NCBI GenBank assembly: GCA_963753585.1
Contig: CAVWCU010000001.1
Coordinates: 1,302,001-1,366,000 of the forward strand
Length of the DNA stretch: 64,000 nt
Reading direction: 5' to 3'
Origin: VRUE01 sp963753585
Lineage (GTDB): Bacteria; Actinomycetota; Thermoleophilia; Solirubrobacterales; 70-9
The notes under the pieces are model-generated. The model was not told the origin of the DNA. It saw only the letters and a list, made by a program, of their open reading frames with translations, and did not search any database. The position numbers and the translations under genes were made by a program. This document shows, in pieces, positions 50,790 to 59,536 of the stretch (its first letter is position 1; every line of letters begins with the position of its first letter).

Positions 50790-51571
50790 TACCGTCCCTT
50801 CCACTGCGGATCGCGTTTCTCGAAGAATGCGGTGACGCCCTCGACGATGTCCTCGGTCGAGAAGGTGAGCGAGAGCTGCGAGCGCAGGTACTCGAGCGCG
50901 TCGTCGACCGCCATGTCCTGCTGGCGGTACATCGCGTCGTGCCCTAGCCGCATCAGCACCGGGCTCTTGGAGGCGAGCTTGGCCGCCCACTCGGCCACCG
51001 CGGCGTCGAACTCCCCGGCCGGCACGACCTTGTTGGCGAGCCCGTACTCGACCGCCTGCTCGGCGCTCAGCCGCTCGCCCAGCAGCATCATCTCGTTGAC
51101 CTTCTTGCGTGGGACGTTGCGGTAGATGATCGCCATGATCATGTAGGGGAAGGCGCCGACGTTGATCTCCGGCGTGCCGAAGGTGGCGCCCTCTTTGGCG
51201 ATCAGCAGGTCGCAGGAGAGCGCGAGGCCCATCCCCCCCGCCAGCACGTGGCCGTTGGCCGCGCAGAGGCTCGGCTTGCCGAGGCGCGGCATCAGCCTGA
51301 AGTATTCGAGGAAGAGGTCGGTGGCGAAGTGTTTGGCGACGAGCGGCACGTCGGCCGCGAAGCCGCCGAGGTCTGCGCCGGCGCAGAAGACCTTGTCCCC
51401 GGCTCCGGTGAGGACGACGGCGCGGACCTCCTCGGAGTCGCGTGCGGTCTTCATCGCGTCGACCAGCTCGACCAGCATCTGCCCGGAGAGCATGTTGCGC
51501 TTCTCCGGGTTGTTGAGGGTCACCGTGGCGACGCCCTCGGCGACCTCGTACTTGACGACCTCGTAGTCCAC
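50789..51571 (-). CDS. Enoyl-CoA hydratase/isomerase
   Basis: 260-aa crotonase. Seen: GVATVTLNNPEKRNMLSGQM, oxyanion segment GAGDKVFCAGADLGGF (about residue 60) and ANGHVLAGGMGLALSCDLLIAKEGATFGTPEINVGAFPY (motif GMGLALSCDL, about 108). The Glu of TFGTPEI may be the second catalytic acid seen in methylglutaconyl-CoA hydratases. Start is GTG 51571 (VDYEVVKYEV). It directly precedes and overlaps the carboxylase gene by 1 nt, and is divergent from the acyl-CoA dehydrogenase at 51656. Confidence 0.9.
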   Translation of the reverse strand: MDYEVVKYEVAEGVATVTLNNPEKRNMLSGQMLVELVDAMKTARDSEEVRAVVLTGAGDKVFCAGADLGGFAADVPLVAKHFATDLFLEYFRLMPRLGKPSLCAANGHVLAGGMGLALSCDLLIAKEGATFGTPEINVGAFPYMIMAIIYRNVPRKKVNEMMLLGERLSAEQAVEYGLANKVVPAGEFDAAVAEWAAKLASKSPVLMRLGHDAMYRQQDMAVDDALEYLRSQLSLTFSTEDIVEGVTAFFEKRDPQWKGR

Positions 51572-51655
51572 GGCGAGGGACCATAGCCGACTCTGTAGGA
51601 AGTGGGAAGTGCTACTGTCCACGCGACCGCGAACTGCGAACGAGGAGAGAGACCA

Positions 51656-52870
51656 GTGGCGACCGCGACCGACGGCTCCAAAGTCATCAAGCCCAACTTC
51701 GAAGAGGGCACCAAGAGCTTCATCTTCAGCCAGGAGCACGAAGACCTGCGCGAGTCGATGGAGGCCTGGGTCAAAAAGGAGATGTGGCCGCACCGCAACG
51801 AGTGGGAGAAGACCTACTGGCCGACCGAGAAGCTGAAGCGGGCCGGCGAGCTCGGTTTCCTCGGCCTCTGCTTCCCGGAGGAGTACGGCGGACAGGGCGG
51901 CGACTACTACTACTCGCTGGTCCGCGCCGAGTGCATGGCCTACACCGGCTCCGGCGGCACCAACATGGGCTTCGCCGTGCAGACCGACATGGTGCTGCCG
52001 CCGATCCACCTGCTCGGCACCGAGGAGCAGAAGCGCAAGTACCTCGAACCGGGCCTCAAGGGCGAGAAGGTCGGCTGCCTCGGGATCACCGAGCCCGGCG
52101 CCGGCTCCGACGTGGCAGGCATCCGCACCACCGCGATCCGCGACGGCGACGAATTCGTCATCAACGGCTCCAAGACGTTCATCACCAACGGGCCCCGCGC
52201 CGACTTCATCGTCCTCGTCGCCAAGACCAACCCGGAGGAGCGCCACGCCGGCATAACCCTCTTCGTCGTCGACCTGCGCGACGAGAAGGGCGAGAAGGTC
52301 CCCGGCTTCAGCGTCTCCGCCGAGCTGGAGAAGATGGGGATGCACGCCTCCGACACCGGCGAACTCGCCTTCGAAGACGTCCGCGTCCCGGCCAGCGCCA
52401 TCCTCGGCGAAGAGGGCAAGGGCTTCTACCACATCGCCTGGGAGCTCCAGGGCGAGCGCCTGGTCGCCGCCGCCGGCTCCCACGCGGGTGCGGAGCGGAT
52501 GATCGAGAAAACCCTCGAGTACGCCAAGGAGCGCGAAGCCTTCGGCCGCCCGATCGGCAAGTTCCAGGCGATCCGCCACAAGTTCGCCGAGATGGCGACG
52601 AAGGCCGAGGCCGCGAAGCAGTTCACCTACGCGACCGCCTGGCGCTTCGGTAACGGCGAGTACCCGGTGCGCGAGATCACGATGGCGAAGCTCTTCTCCT
52701 CCCGCATGGCCTGCGAGGTCGCCGACGAGTGCATCCAGATCCTCGGCGGCTACGGCTACATGAAGGAGTACGAGATCGAGCGCGCCTACCGCGACGTGCG
52801 GCTCAACCGGATCGGGGCGGGCACCGACGAGGTGATGCTCGACGTGATCGGGAAGAGCTACGGGCTCTAG
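51656..52870 (+). CDS. Acyl-CoA dehydrogenase (first copy)
   Basis: 404-aa FAD enzyme. Seen: GFLGLCFPEEYGGQGGDYY, GITEPGAGSDVAGIRT (substrate/FAD loop, about residue 145), INGSKTFITNG, REAFGRPIGKFQAIRHKFAEM and the late IGAGTDEVMLDVIG. The C-terminal Glu of the common YEGT motif is absent (IGAGTDE), as in isovaleryl-CoA dehydrogenases where the catalytic Glu lies in an inner helix. GTG start at 51656 has GAGGAGAG 8 nt upstream. Divergent from the hydratase/carboxylase/BKACE operon and probably co-regulated with it; the SnoaL-like gene follows 14 nt after its stop. Confidence 0.92.
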   Translation: MATATDGSKVIKPNFEEGTKSFIFSQEHEDLRESMEAWVKKEMWPHRNEWEKTYWPTEKLKRAGELGFLGLCFPEEYGGQGGDYYYSLVRAECMAYTGSGGTNMGFAVQTDMVLPPIHLLGTEEQKRKYLEPGLKGEKVGCLGITEPGAGSDVAGIRTTAIRDGDEFVINGSKTFITNGPRADFIVLVAKTNPEERHAGITLFVVDLRDEKGEKVPGFSVSAELEKMGMHASDTGELAFEDVRVPASAILGEEGKGFYHIAWELQGERLVAAAGSHAGAERMIEKTLEYAKEREAFGRPIGKFQAIRHKFAEMATKAEAAKQFTYATAWRFGNGEYPVREITMAKLFSSRMACEVADECIQILGGYGYMKEYEIERAYRDVRLNRIGAGTDEVMLDVIGKSYGL

Positions 52871-52884
52871 CTCGGGACACCGGC

Positions 52885-53313
52885 ATGGGGTCCCAGGTCG
52901 AGCACATCCGCTCCTATTACGAGGCGCTGAACACGGGCGACGCCGAGGCGGTCGCCCGGCATTTCACCGATGACGCCACCCACTACTACACCCGTCTCGG
53001 CCCGCACGAGGGGGCCGAGACGATCGGGCAGATGACAGACCTCGCAGTCAAGAGCATCGAGGCCCAGTGGTTCCTCGAGAACGCGCTCGAAAGCGGGGAC
53101 GGGGACGAAGCCGTGATCGAGTGGACGATGACCTGGCGCGACCCCAAGAGCGGCGAGAAGCGGCTGGACAGGGGCACCGAGTGGTTCGTCTTCCGCGACG
53201 GCCTGATCGCCGAGGTGCGCGCCTACCACCACGGCGGTCCCAAGAACCCGAGCGGCGACCTGCTCGGGTTTGACCACGAGGGTCGCGGTTACACGATGCT
53301 GGAGAGGCAGTGA
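52885..53313 (+). CDS. SnoaL-like NTF2-fold protein
   Basis: 142-aa alpha+beta protein of the SnoaL/nuclear transport factor 2 fold. Seen: IRSYYEALNTGDAEAVARHFTDDATHYYTRLGP, then WTMTWRDPKSGEKRLDRGTEWFVFRDGLIAEVRAYHHGG, the usual order for this fold. The family includes polyketide cyclases, steroid isomerases and many proteins of unknown role. It follows the acyl-CoA dehydrogenase by 14 nt and is probably in its operon. A second NTF2-like gene lies at 58227. Confidence 0.82.
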   Translation: MGSQVEHIRSYYEALNTGDAEAVARHFTDDATHYYTRLGPHEGAETIGQMTDLAVKSIEAQWFLENALESGDGDEAVIEWTMTWRDPKSGEKRLDRGTEWFVFRDGLIAEVRAYHHGGPKNPSGDLLGFDHEGRGYTMLERQ

Positions 53314-53317
53314 GCGG

Positions 53318-53518
53318 TCAGCCGCGGGTGAGAAGGACAATGGCGATGACGATGAGGAGCCCGGCGATGTTCGAGCCCCAGAGCTGGAAGACGAGCGTGC
53401 GCAGATCGCGGAGGTCGGTGCGCAGCTCCCGAATGTCTCGGTCCACCCGCTCGAAGCCGGCATCGACTTTCTGCGCTAGATCGTCAAGTCGCTGGTCCGT
53501 CCACATCGTTCGCTCCAC
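53318..53518 (-). CDS. Small coiled-coil membrane protein
   Basis: 66-aa protein with a heptad segment (DLAQKVDAGFERVDRDIRELRTDLRDLRTLVFQLW, about residues 12-47) and one C-terminal membrane helix (NIAGLLIVIAIVLLTRG). Tail-anchored architecture like small DUF-type proteins common in this group. Convergent with the SnoaL gene (4 nt between stops) and divergent from the next dehydrogenase. Start ATG 53518 or the ATG 12 nt on. Confidence 0.7.
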   Translation of the reverse strand: MERTMWTDQRLDDLAQKVDAGFERVDRDIRELRTDLRDLRTLVFQLWGSNIAGLLIVIAIVLLTRG

Positions 53519-53584
53519 GCCGGCGACACTACAAGGCCCCGGCGCACATGAGGTGCATTGTCTACAACGAAAGTGTAGCTATTC

Positions 53585-54763
53585 ATGCCCGTAATCAAGG
53601 ACACCGGTACCCGCGCCATCCTGCCCCCCTTCGGCGAGGAGCACGAGGAGCTGCGGGAGACCGTCACCCGCTTCGTCTCTAAGGAGATCGCGCCCAACGT
53701 CGACGGCTGGGAGGACGCGCGCGAATTCCCCCGCGAGCTGTACGGGCGCTGCGCGGAGCTCGGCTTCCTCGGGCTGAAGTTCCCCGAGGAGCTGGGCGGC
53801 CAGGGCGGCACCCACCTGCACGACGCGGTCTGGGTCGAGGAGCTGGCCCGCAGCGGCGGCTCCGGCGGGGTCGCCGCCGGGCTCAACGCCCACACCTCGA
53901 TCGCGATGCCGCCGATCTTCAACTTCGGCACCGAGGAGCAGAAGCAGCGCTGGCTGGTGCCCGGCATCGCCGGCGAGAAGATCGGCGCGCTGGGGATCAC
54001 CGAGCCGGGCGCAGGCTCCGACGTCGCCGGCATCTCCACCTTCGCCCGCAAGGTCGATGGCGGCTACGTCGTCAACGGCTCGAAGACCTTCATTACCAAC
54101 GGCGTCCGCGCGGACTTCCTCGTCTGCGCCGTGAAGACGACGAAAGAGGGCGGCCACGGCGGCATCTCCTTCCTCGTCCTCGAGCGCGAGATGCCCGGCT
54201 ACGAGGTGGCGCAGAAGCTGGAGAAGATGGGCTGGCACTCATCCGACACCGGCGAGCTGGCCTTCACCGACGTCGAGGTGCCCGAGGAGAACCTGCTCGG
54301 GGAGGAAAACGGCGGCTTCAAGCTGATCATGGCCAACTTCGCCTGGGAGCGGCTACTGATGGCGATCGGCGCCGTCGGCGCGATGCAGCGCCTGATCGAG
54401 ATCTCGGTCAACTACTCCCTCGAGCGCGAAGCCTTCGGCCGCCCGATAGGCAAGTTCCAGGCGACCCGCCACCACATCGCCGAGATGGCGACCAAGGCCG
54501 AGGCCTCTCGCGCCCTCACCTACAACTCCCTCCGCCTCTTCCACGAAGGCCACAACTGCATCAAAGAGGTAACCATGGCCAAGCTCGTCACACAGCGCGC
54601 CGTCCTGGAGATAGCCGACCAAGCCCTCCAGATCCACGGCGGCTACGGCTATATGAAGGAGTACGGCATAGAGCGAGCCGTCCGCGACGCCCGCCTAGGC
54701 CCAATCGGCGGCGGCACGGACGAGGTCATGAAGGAGATCCTCGGGAAATTGATGGGGTTGTAG
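53585..54763 (+). CDS. Acyl-CoA dehydrogenase (second copy)
   Basis: 392-aa paralogue of the enzyme at 51656. Seen: FLGLKFPEELGGQGGTHLHDAV, GITEPGAGSDVAGISTFARK, VNGSKTFITNGVRAD, REAFGRPIGKFQATRHHIAEM, LQIHGGYGYMKEYGIERAVRDARLGPIGGGTDEVM. The same IGGGTDE replacement of YEGT is seen. Two dehydrogenases of this type beside a carboxylase and hydratase suggest sequential or parallel oxidation of branched acyl-CoA. ATG 53585; upstream sequence contains no clear Shine-Dalgarno. Confidence 0.92.
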   Translation: MPVIKDTGTRAILPPFGEEHEELRETVTRFVSKEIAPNVDGWEDAREFPRELYGRCAELGFLGLKFPEELGGQGGTHLHDAVWVEELARSGGSGGVAAGLNAHTSIAMPPIFNFGTEEQKQRWLVPGIAGEKIGALGITEPGAGSDVAGISTFARKVDGGYVVNGSKTFITNGVRADFLVCAVKTTKEGGHGGISFLVLEREMPGYEVAQKLEKMGWHSSDTGELAFTDVEVPEENLLGEENGGFKLIMANFAWERLLMAIGAVGAMQRLIEISVNYSLEREAFGRPIGKFQATRHHIAEMATKAEASRALTYNSLRLFHEGHNCIKEVTMAKLVTQRAVLEIADQALQIHGGYGYMKEYGIERAVRDARLGPIGGGTDEVMKEILGKLMGL

Positions 54764-54806
54764 GGCTTGGAGGCCGCTCAGCCGCTCTTATGCGGCGCTG
54801 CGTAGG

Positions 54807-55559
54807 GTGCCGCCCGTGCCCGCGACTCTCTACTCAGTGCATAGCTCGCACTCCGCGCATGCCGCGCGCTTGATGCTGGAGCACAAGGGAATCGAGCACA
54901 GGGTGGTCAACCTGGTGCCCGGCACCCATGCGGCTCTCCTGCGGCCGCATGGCTTCCGCCACGGCACGGTGCCCGCCCTGAGGCTGGACGGGCGGCGCGT
55001 CCAGGGATCGCGTGCGATCGCTCGCGCGCTTGAGGAAGCGCAACCGAAGCCACCGCTGTTCCCCGCCGACCCGCGGGAGCGGATTCGGGTCGAGGAGGCC
55101 GAGCGCTGGGGCGATGAGGTCCTGCAGCTGGCTCCGCGGCGGCTGGCCGGCTGGATCAACGTCCGCCGGCCGGAGTTGCGCGCCAAGCTGTCCCGCGAGG
55201 CCGGGGTGCCAGCACCACGCCTGGTTGCCTCGGTCGGCTGGCCGGTGGCTTGGTACTTCGCGCACAAGGTCGGGGCAAACAACACCGAGGGCGTGAGGAG
55301 GACGGCCGAAGAGCTGTCCCCCCTGCTCGACCACGTCGAGGAGTTGCTCGACGACGGGACGATCGGCGGCGAGCAGCGCAACGCCGCCGACTTCCAGATC
55401 GGGACCTCGGTCCGGCTGCTGATGACCTTCGAGGACCTGGCCCCGGCTATGGAGGGCCGCAAGGCAGCGCGCTTCGCCATCGAGCTGATGCCCAACTACC
55501 CGACGGGAATTCCGGCGGGCTTCGTCCCACGGGAGTGGCTGGAACCCCGAGTACGGTGA
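54807..55559 (+). CDS. Glutathione S-transferase-like protein
   Basis: 250-aa two-domain GST-fold protein. N-terminal thioredoxin-like part: ATLYSVHSSHSAHAARLMLEHKGIEHRVVNLVPG, then VPALRLDGRRVQGSRAIARALEE with the cis-Pro VPAL; C-terminal helical part ending in PRAxF-like AGFVPREWLEP. The Ser/Cys position after the first strand reads SSHSAH, so a Ser-type catalytic residue is possible. Glutathione is absent from most actinobacteria, so another thiol or none may be used. Start GTG 54807 or 54816. Confidence 0.8.
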   Translation: MPPVPATLYSVHSSHSAHAARLMLEHKGIEHRVVNLVPGTHAALLRPHGFRHGTVPALRLDGRRVQGSRAIARALEEAQPKPPLFPADPRERIRVEEAERWGDEVLQLAPRRLAGWINVRRPELRAKLSREAGVPAPRLVASVGWPVAWYFAHKVGANNTEGVRRTAEELSPLLDHVEELLDDGTIGGEQRNAADFQIGTSVRLLMTFEDLAPAMEGRKAARFAIELMPNYPTGIPAGFVPREWLEPRVR

Positions 55560-55587
55560 CCTCATTGAAGGCAAGCACCGAGAGCTC

Positions 55588-56022
55588 GTGATCTACCTGC
55601 TCCGGCACGGTGACGCCGAGGACCCTGCTGGTGACGATGCAGCCCGGCGGCTGACGCCGAAGGGGGAACGGCAGGCCCAAGCCACCGGCAGGGCGCTGGC
55701 AGCAATGGGCGCCAAGATCGACGCCTGCCTTGCCAGCCCAAAGGTGCGGGCACTCGAGACCGCCCGGCTCGCTTGCGAGGCGCTGGACCTCGAGCCCGAG
55801 GTCGCCGAGGAGCTTCGGGGCGGACCCTTCGACTCACTCGCGCTCACCGCCGGACGCGGCAACGTCCTCCTCGTCGGCCACGAGCCTGACTTCTCCGGCG
55901 AGGTCGGCCGGCTAACCGGCGCCAACGTGAAGCTGAAGAAGGGTGGGCTCGCCATCGTCGACGGCGGCGCTCTGCTGGCGCTGCTGCGGCCGAAGGACCT
56001 GGCGGCGATCGCCTCGCGGTAG
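55588..56022 (+). CDS. SixA-like histidine phosphatase
   Basis: 144-aa histidine-phosphatase-superfamily protein. Catalytic RHG box at residues 6-8 (VIYLLRHGDAEDP), RRLTPKGERQAQATGRAL, SPKVRALETARLACEAL, and second His in LLVGHEPDFSGEVGRL. Length and order match SixA, which removes phosphate from His-phosphotransfer domains; the target here is unknown. Start GTG 55588, 28 nt after the GST gene stop. Confidence 0.88.
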   Translation: MIYLLRHGDAEDPAGDDAARRLTPKGERQAQATGRALAAMGAKIDACLASPKVRALETARLACEALDLEPEVAEELRGGPFDSLALTAGRGNVLLVGHEPDFSGEVGRLTGANVKLKKGGLAIVDGGALLALLRPKDLAAIASR

Positions 56023-56108
56023 TCAGCCGTCGGAACCGGGTTTTGACAGACCGCCCGCGAGGCGTACGATCGGCTGGAGCCAGTCCACTCGACAGAAGGA
56101 GAGACCAG

Positions 56109-56417
56109 ATGCTCTGCGCACTGACGGTCCGCAACCTCAAGCCCGGCACGATGGAGCAGTTCAAACAGGCCTTCATCCCCGACGACGTCAGCAACGTCCC
56201 GGCCGGCTGGAAGCAGTTCTACGCCCTACAGAGCGTCAGCGACCCGAACCAGGTCATCACCTTCGGCCTCTTCGACGGCACGCTCGAGGAGCTGCGCGCC
56301 AGCCAGGAGAGCCCCGACGCCGAATACGAGAAGCGCCGCGCCGCCGCCGACGAGTTCGTCGAGTCGGTCGGCACCGACGGCGTATTCGAGGTGGTCGAAG
56401 AACGGACCATGGGGTAG
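56109..56417 (+). CDS. Hypothetical protein, ABM-like dimeric barrel
   Basis: 102 aa, not firmly recognised. LCALTVRNLKPGTMEQFKQAFIPDD, then FYALQSVSDPNQVITFGLFDGTLEELRA resembles dimeric alpha-beta-barrel (antibiotic biosynthesis monooxygenase-type) proteins. Start ATG 56109 has GAAGGAGAG 7 nt upstream, which decides against the longer frame. Independent small gene between the SixA and DUF4234 genes on the plus strand. Confidence 0.65.
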   Translation: MLCALTVRNLKPGTMEQFKQAFIPDDVSNVPAGWKQFYALQSVSDPNQVITFGLFDGTLEELRASQESPDAEYEKRRAAADEFVESVGTDGVFEVVEERTMG

Positions 56418-56484
56418 GAGCCGGCGGAGCTGTCGGTTAGGGTCGTTCGCGACCGCACACAACCGCAGGGGAGAAACGAGAGCC

Positions 56485-57003
56485 ATGGCTTACGAAATGC
56501 AGATTCGGCAGAGCCAGGATCGAGTCAAGATAAGGAGCCCCTGGGCGGCGGCGCTGCTGCCGATCATCACGCTCGGCATCTACCACCTCGTCTGGTGGTA
56601 CCGGATCAACCGCGAGCTGCGCGACTACGGCAAAGCCAAGGGCTACGACCTCGGCCAGAACCCGACCAACTCGGTGCTGGCCCTCTTCCCCGGCGGGATC
56701 ATCATCGTCCCGGCGCTGATCACCTACTGGCGCGGGACCAAGCGCGCGATGGGTGCCTCCAGGCTGGCCGGTCAGGAACCGCTCAACGGCTGGATCGCGA
56801 TCATCCTCTACGTACTCATCGCCCCCGCGCTCTGGGCTTACATCCAGGTGGAGCTCAATAAGGTCTGGCAGGCCGAAGCCGACCCCGTCGAGGGCCAGCT
56901 AGCGCCACCGGCCCCAGCCGGCGAGATGCCATCCCCACTGCCCCAGCAGCCGGAGGCCGGCGAGCAGCCGCCTAGCCCACCTCCCCCCGGCCCGGCCGCC
57001 TGA
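56485..57003 (+). CDS. DUF4234 membrane protein
   Basis: 172-aa membrane protein. The DUF4234 block is clear: VKIRSPWAAALLPIITLGIYHLVWWYRINRELRDYGKA near residue 15, with further helices (ALFPGGIIIVPALITYW, WIAIILYVLIAPALWAYI). A Pro/Glu/Gln-rich cytoplasmic or exposed tail of about 45 residues follows. Function unknown. ATG 56485 has GGGGAGAAA upstream. Confidence 0.85.
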   Translation: MAYEMQIRQSQDRVKIRSPWAAALLPIITLGIYHLVWWYRINRELRDYGKAKGYDLGQNPTNSVLALFPGGIIIVPALITYWRGTKRAMGASRLAGQEPLNGWIAIILYVLIAPALWAYIQVELNKVWQAEADPVEGQLAPPAPAGEMPSPLPQQPEAGEQPPSPPPPGPAA

Positions 57004-57013
57004 CTCGGAGTCG

Positions 57014-57433
57014 ATGAAGCAGCGCGTCAGCCTGATCACCCTCGGCGTGGGTGATCTCGGGCGGGCGCGCCGTTTCTACGAGGCGCTCGGCTGGAAGACC
57101 GGCGCTGCACCCGGCGACGACGTCGTCTTCTTCCAGGCCGGCGACATGATCGTGGCGCTGTGGGACCGCGTACGGCTGGCCGAGGACAGCTGTGTCGAGG
57201 ACAACGGCGGCTGGGGCGGCATCACGCTGGCGCTCAACCTCGGCTCACCGGAGGAGGTCGACACGGTGACCGAGGAAGCGCGAGCCGCCGGAGCGACGAT
57301 CGGCCGCGAGCCCGCCGAGACCTTCTGGGGCGGCTACAGCTCGCTCTTCCTCGACCCCGACGGTCACCCCTGGGAGGTCGCCCACAACCCCCACTGGACG
57401 ATCGCCGAGGACGGCGGCGTCAGGCTGAGCTGA
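57014..57433 (+). CDS. VOC-family (glyoxalase-fold) protein
   Basis: 139-aa VOC protein. RVSLITLGVGDLGRARRFYEALGW at the start, GGITLALNLGSPEEVDTVTEEARAAG, then FWGGYSSLFLDPDGHPWEVAHNPHW. This is the DUF-type glyoxalase/bleomycin-resistance family; the usual first His is replaced by Thr/Leu (LITLGV), so a metal site is doubtful. It overlaps in style with the GNAT gene downstream, which begins 1 nt after its stop, so they are co-transcribed. Confidence 0.82.
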   Translation: MKQRVSLITLGVGDLGRARRFYEALGWKTGAAPGDDVVFFQAGDMIVALWDRVRLAEDSCVEDNGGWGGITLALNLGSPEEVDTVTEEARAAGATIGREPAETFWGGYSSLFLDPDGHPWEVAHNPHWTIAEDGGVRLS

Positions 57434-57434
57434 C

Positions 57435-58214
57435 GTGGACGGTCGCCGTGCCCACCGCAACCTGATCGACAGCTCCCGATTGCTCTTCGAGCTCGACCCC
57501 GACGCCGAGATCGAGGACAAGCCGGGCTGGCTCCTCGGCGCCGGCAGCGCCAGCCATCCGGTGATCTCCAACGCGGTATTCCGCCGCGACGACGGCGCCG
57601 ACCCCGGCGAGCTGATCGCACACGCCAAGGAGTTCTTCGGCGAGCGAGGGCGGGGCTTCAGCGTCTGGTGCCGCGCCGAGCAGACCGAGGACCGGGACCT
57701 GCTCGCCGCGGCCGAGGCGGCGGGGCTGCAGTTCGCCTACGCGATGCCTGAGATGACCCTGAGAGCACCGGTGCAGACACCGGCCCTGCCATCCGACGTC
57801 GAGCTGCGCAGGCTGGCGACGAAAGGCCAGGCGGAGGACTACTGGAGGGTGGCCATCGCCTCCTACGCCAGCCTCGGCTTCCCGCCCGAGGTCTTCGCCG
57901 GCTACAGCGACCATTCCGGCCTGCTCGCCGAGAACGTCGCCGCCTTCCTCGCCTACCTCGACGGCGAGCCGGTCGCGATCGCGATGACGATCGTCAGCGA
58001 CGGCGTCGCCGGCATCTACTGGGTCGGCACGCTCGAGCAGGCGCGCGGCAAGGGGCTCGGCCGGGCCGTCACCGCCGCCGCCACGAACGCGGGCTTCGAG
58101 CTGGGCGCCGACCTCGCCTCCCTGCAGGCCTCGCCGATGGGCAAGCCGATCTACGAGGCGATGGGCTACGAGACGATCTTCGACTACCGGCTGTTGATGT
58201 CGACTCCGCCCTGA
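57435..58214 (+). CDS. GNAT family N-acetyltransferase
   Basis: 259-aa acetyltransferase with a degenerate N-terminal half and a C-terminal GNAT domain: VAIAMTIVSDGVAGIYWVGTLEQARGKGLGRAVTAAATNAGF, where QARGKGLG is the acetyl-CoA pyrophosphate loop (about residue 200), and LQASPMGKPIYEAMGYETIFDYRL. Substrate unknown. GTG 57435 starts 1 nt after the VOC gene stop. Confidence 0.83.
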   Translation: MDGRRAHRNLIDSSRLLFELDPDAEIEDKPGWLLGAGSASHPVISNAVFRRDDGADPGELIAHAKEFFGERGRGFSVWCRAEQTEDRDLLAAAEAAGLQFAYAMPEMTLRAPVQTPALPSDVELRRLATKGQAEDYWRVAIASYASLGFPPEVFAGYSDHSGLLAENVAAFLAYLDGEPVAIAMTIVSDGVAGIYWVGTLEQARGKGLGRAVTAAATNAGFELGADLASLQASPMGKPIYEAMGYETIFDYRLLMSTPP

Positions 58215-58226
58215 GCCTCGTCGGGT

Positions 58227-58592
58227 CTACGGGTCGAGCACGTCCATGCGGACGATCAGACCGTCCTCGATCCGATAGCGGTGGCGGACACGCGAGTCCG
58301 AGAGCGTCTCGCCCGTCCTGGCGTCGTGCACGACCTGCCGAACGTCCACCGTGATCGCTCCGTCGAGCTCCCCGGCGAATCCCTCTGGCTCCACCCTGCT
58401 CGAAATCGCCTCGAACTGCCGGCGCCAGTACTCCCTGACCGCCCCGTGACCGACCACCCGGCCTCCCTCCCAGGCATTGGGCCAGTCGACGTCCGGGTGC
58501 ATCAACGAGACGGCTGACTCCAGATCGCGAGCGTTGAACGCGCGGTATGCCTCGCGCAGAACCTCTTCGGCACCTGGACCCACCATCGGCAC
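58227..58592 (-). CDS. SnoaL-like NTF2-fold protein
   Basis: 121-aa NTF2-like protein: EVLREAYRAFNARDLESAVSLMHPDVDWPNAWEGGRVVGHGAVREYWRRQF (motif at residues 11-60) and RHRYRIEDGLIVRMDVL. Typical of stand-alone SnoaL proteins of unknown substrate. Start ATG 58592 or the ATG two codons later. Convergent with the GNAT gene (12 nt between stops) and divergent from the SDR at 58705. Confidence 0.82.
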   Translation of the reverse strand: MPMVGPGAEEVLREAYRAFNARDLESAVSLMHPDVDWPNAWEGGRVVGHGAVREYWRRQFEAISSRVEPEGFAGELDGAITVDVRQVVHDARTGETLSDSRVRHRYRIEDGLIVRMDVLDP

Positions 58593-58704
58593 CAGACTAG
58601 ACCCCGCCGGGGTACCTCAATCCTCGACTGGCCAGTCAGCCAGCGCCCAATCCCTATAGCCTCCTGGGCCGACTTTCACCAATGGAGAAGGAGAACGCAG
58701 ACTG

Positions 58705-59535
58705 ATGGGACTTCTTGACGGGAAAGCGGCGATCGTCACCGGGTCGGCGCGCGGAATCGGCCGGGCGACCGCCGAGCTGTTCGCCGGCGAGGGCGCCAAG
58801 GTTCTGATCAACGACCTCGACGCCGACGTCGCCGAGCAGGCCGCGAGCGAGATCGACGGCGAAACCGCCGTCCACGCCGGCGACCTGACCCAGCCCGAGG
58901 CTGCCGACAAGCTCGTCGCCGCGGGCATCGACGCCTTCGGCGCCGTCGACATCGTCGTCAACAACGCCGGCTACACCTGGGACGGCGTCGCCCACAAGAT
59001 GACCGACGAGCAGTTCCAGGCGATGCTCGACATCCATACGGTCGTGCCCTTCCGTGTCGCGCGGGCGATGGCGCCGCATTGGCGCGAGGCCGCCAAGGCC
59101 GAGCGCGGCGAAGACAAGGAGGTCTTCCGCAAGCTGATCAACATCTCCTCCACCTCGGGGACGATGGGCAACGCCGGCCAGGTCAACTACTCGGCGGCGA
59201 AGATGGCCGTCGTCGGCCTGACCAAAACGCTGGCCAAGGAGTGGGGCCAGTTCAAGATCAACGTCAACGCGGTCGCCTTCGGCTTCGTCGAAACGCGCCT
59301 CACCGCCGCCAAAGAGGAGGGCGGGGAGATGACCGCCCCGAGCGGCGAGAAGATCGAGCTGGGCATCCCCGAGCAGATGCGGGCGATGGCCTCGGCGATC
59401 ATCCCGCTCGGCCGTCCCGCCACCCCGGAGGAGGCGTCCGGCCCGGTTCTCTTCCTCGCTTCGCCGCTGGCGAACTACATGCACGGCCAGGTGCTGAACG
59501 TCACCGGCGGCATGTTCGGAGGGATGTACACCTGA
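58705..59535 (+). CDS. SDR family oxidoreductase (FabG/HSD17B4-like)
   Basis: 276-aa short-chain dehydrogenase. Seen: AIVTGSARGIGRATAELFAGEGA, acidic LINDLD after beta-2 (NAD preference), VNNAGYT, catalytic ISSTSGTMGNAGQVNYSAAKMAVV and VAFGFVETRLT. The VNNAGYTWDG and the insert EMTAPSGEKIELG resemble 3-hydroxyacyl-CoA dehydrogenases of the HSD17B4 type in actinobacteria. GGAGAAGGAGAA lies upstream of ATG 58705. The Ddn-like gene starts 1 nt after its stop. Confidence 0.88.
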   Translation: MGLLDGKAAIVTGSARGIGRATAELFAGEGAKVLINDLDADVAEQAASEIDGETAVHAGDLTQPEAADKLVAAGIDAFGAVDIVVNNAGYTWDGVAHKMTDEQFQAMLDIHTVVPFRVARAMAPHWREAAKAERGEDKEVFRKLINISSTSGTMGNAGQVNYSAAKMAVVGLTKTLAKEWGQFKINVNAVAFGFVETRLTAAKEEGGEMTAPSGEKIELGIPEQMRAMASAIIPLGRPATPEEASGPVLFLASPLANYMHGQVLNVTGGMFGGMYT

Positions 59536-59536
59536 G

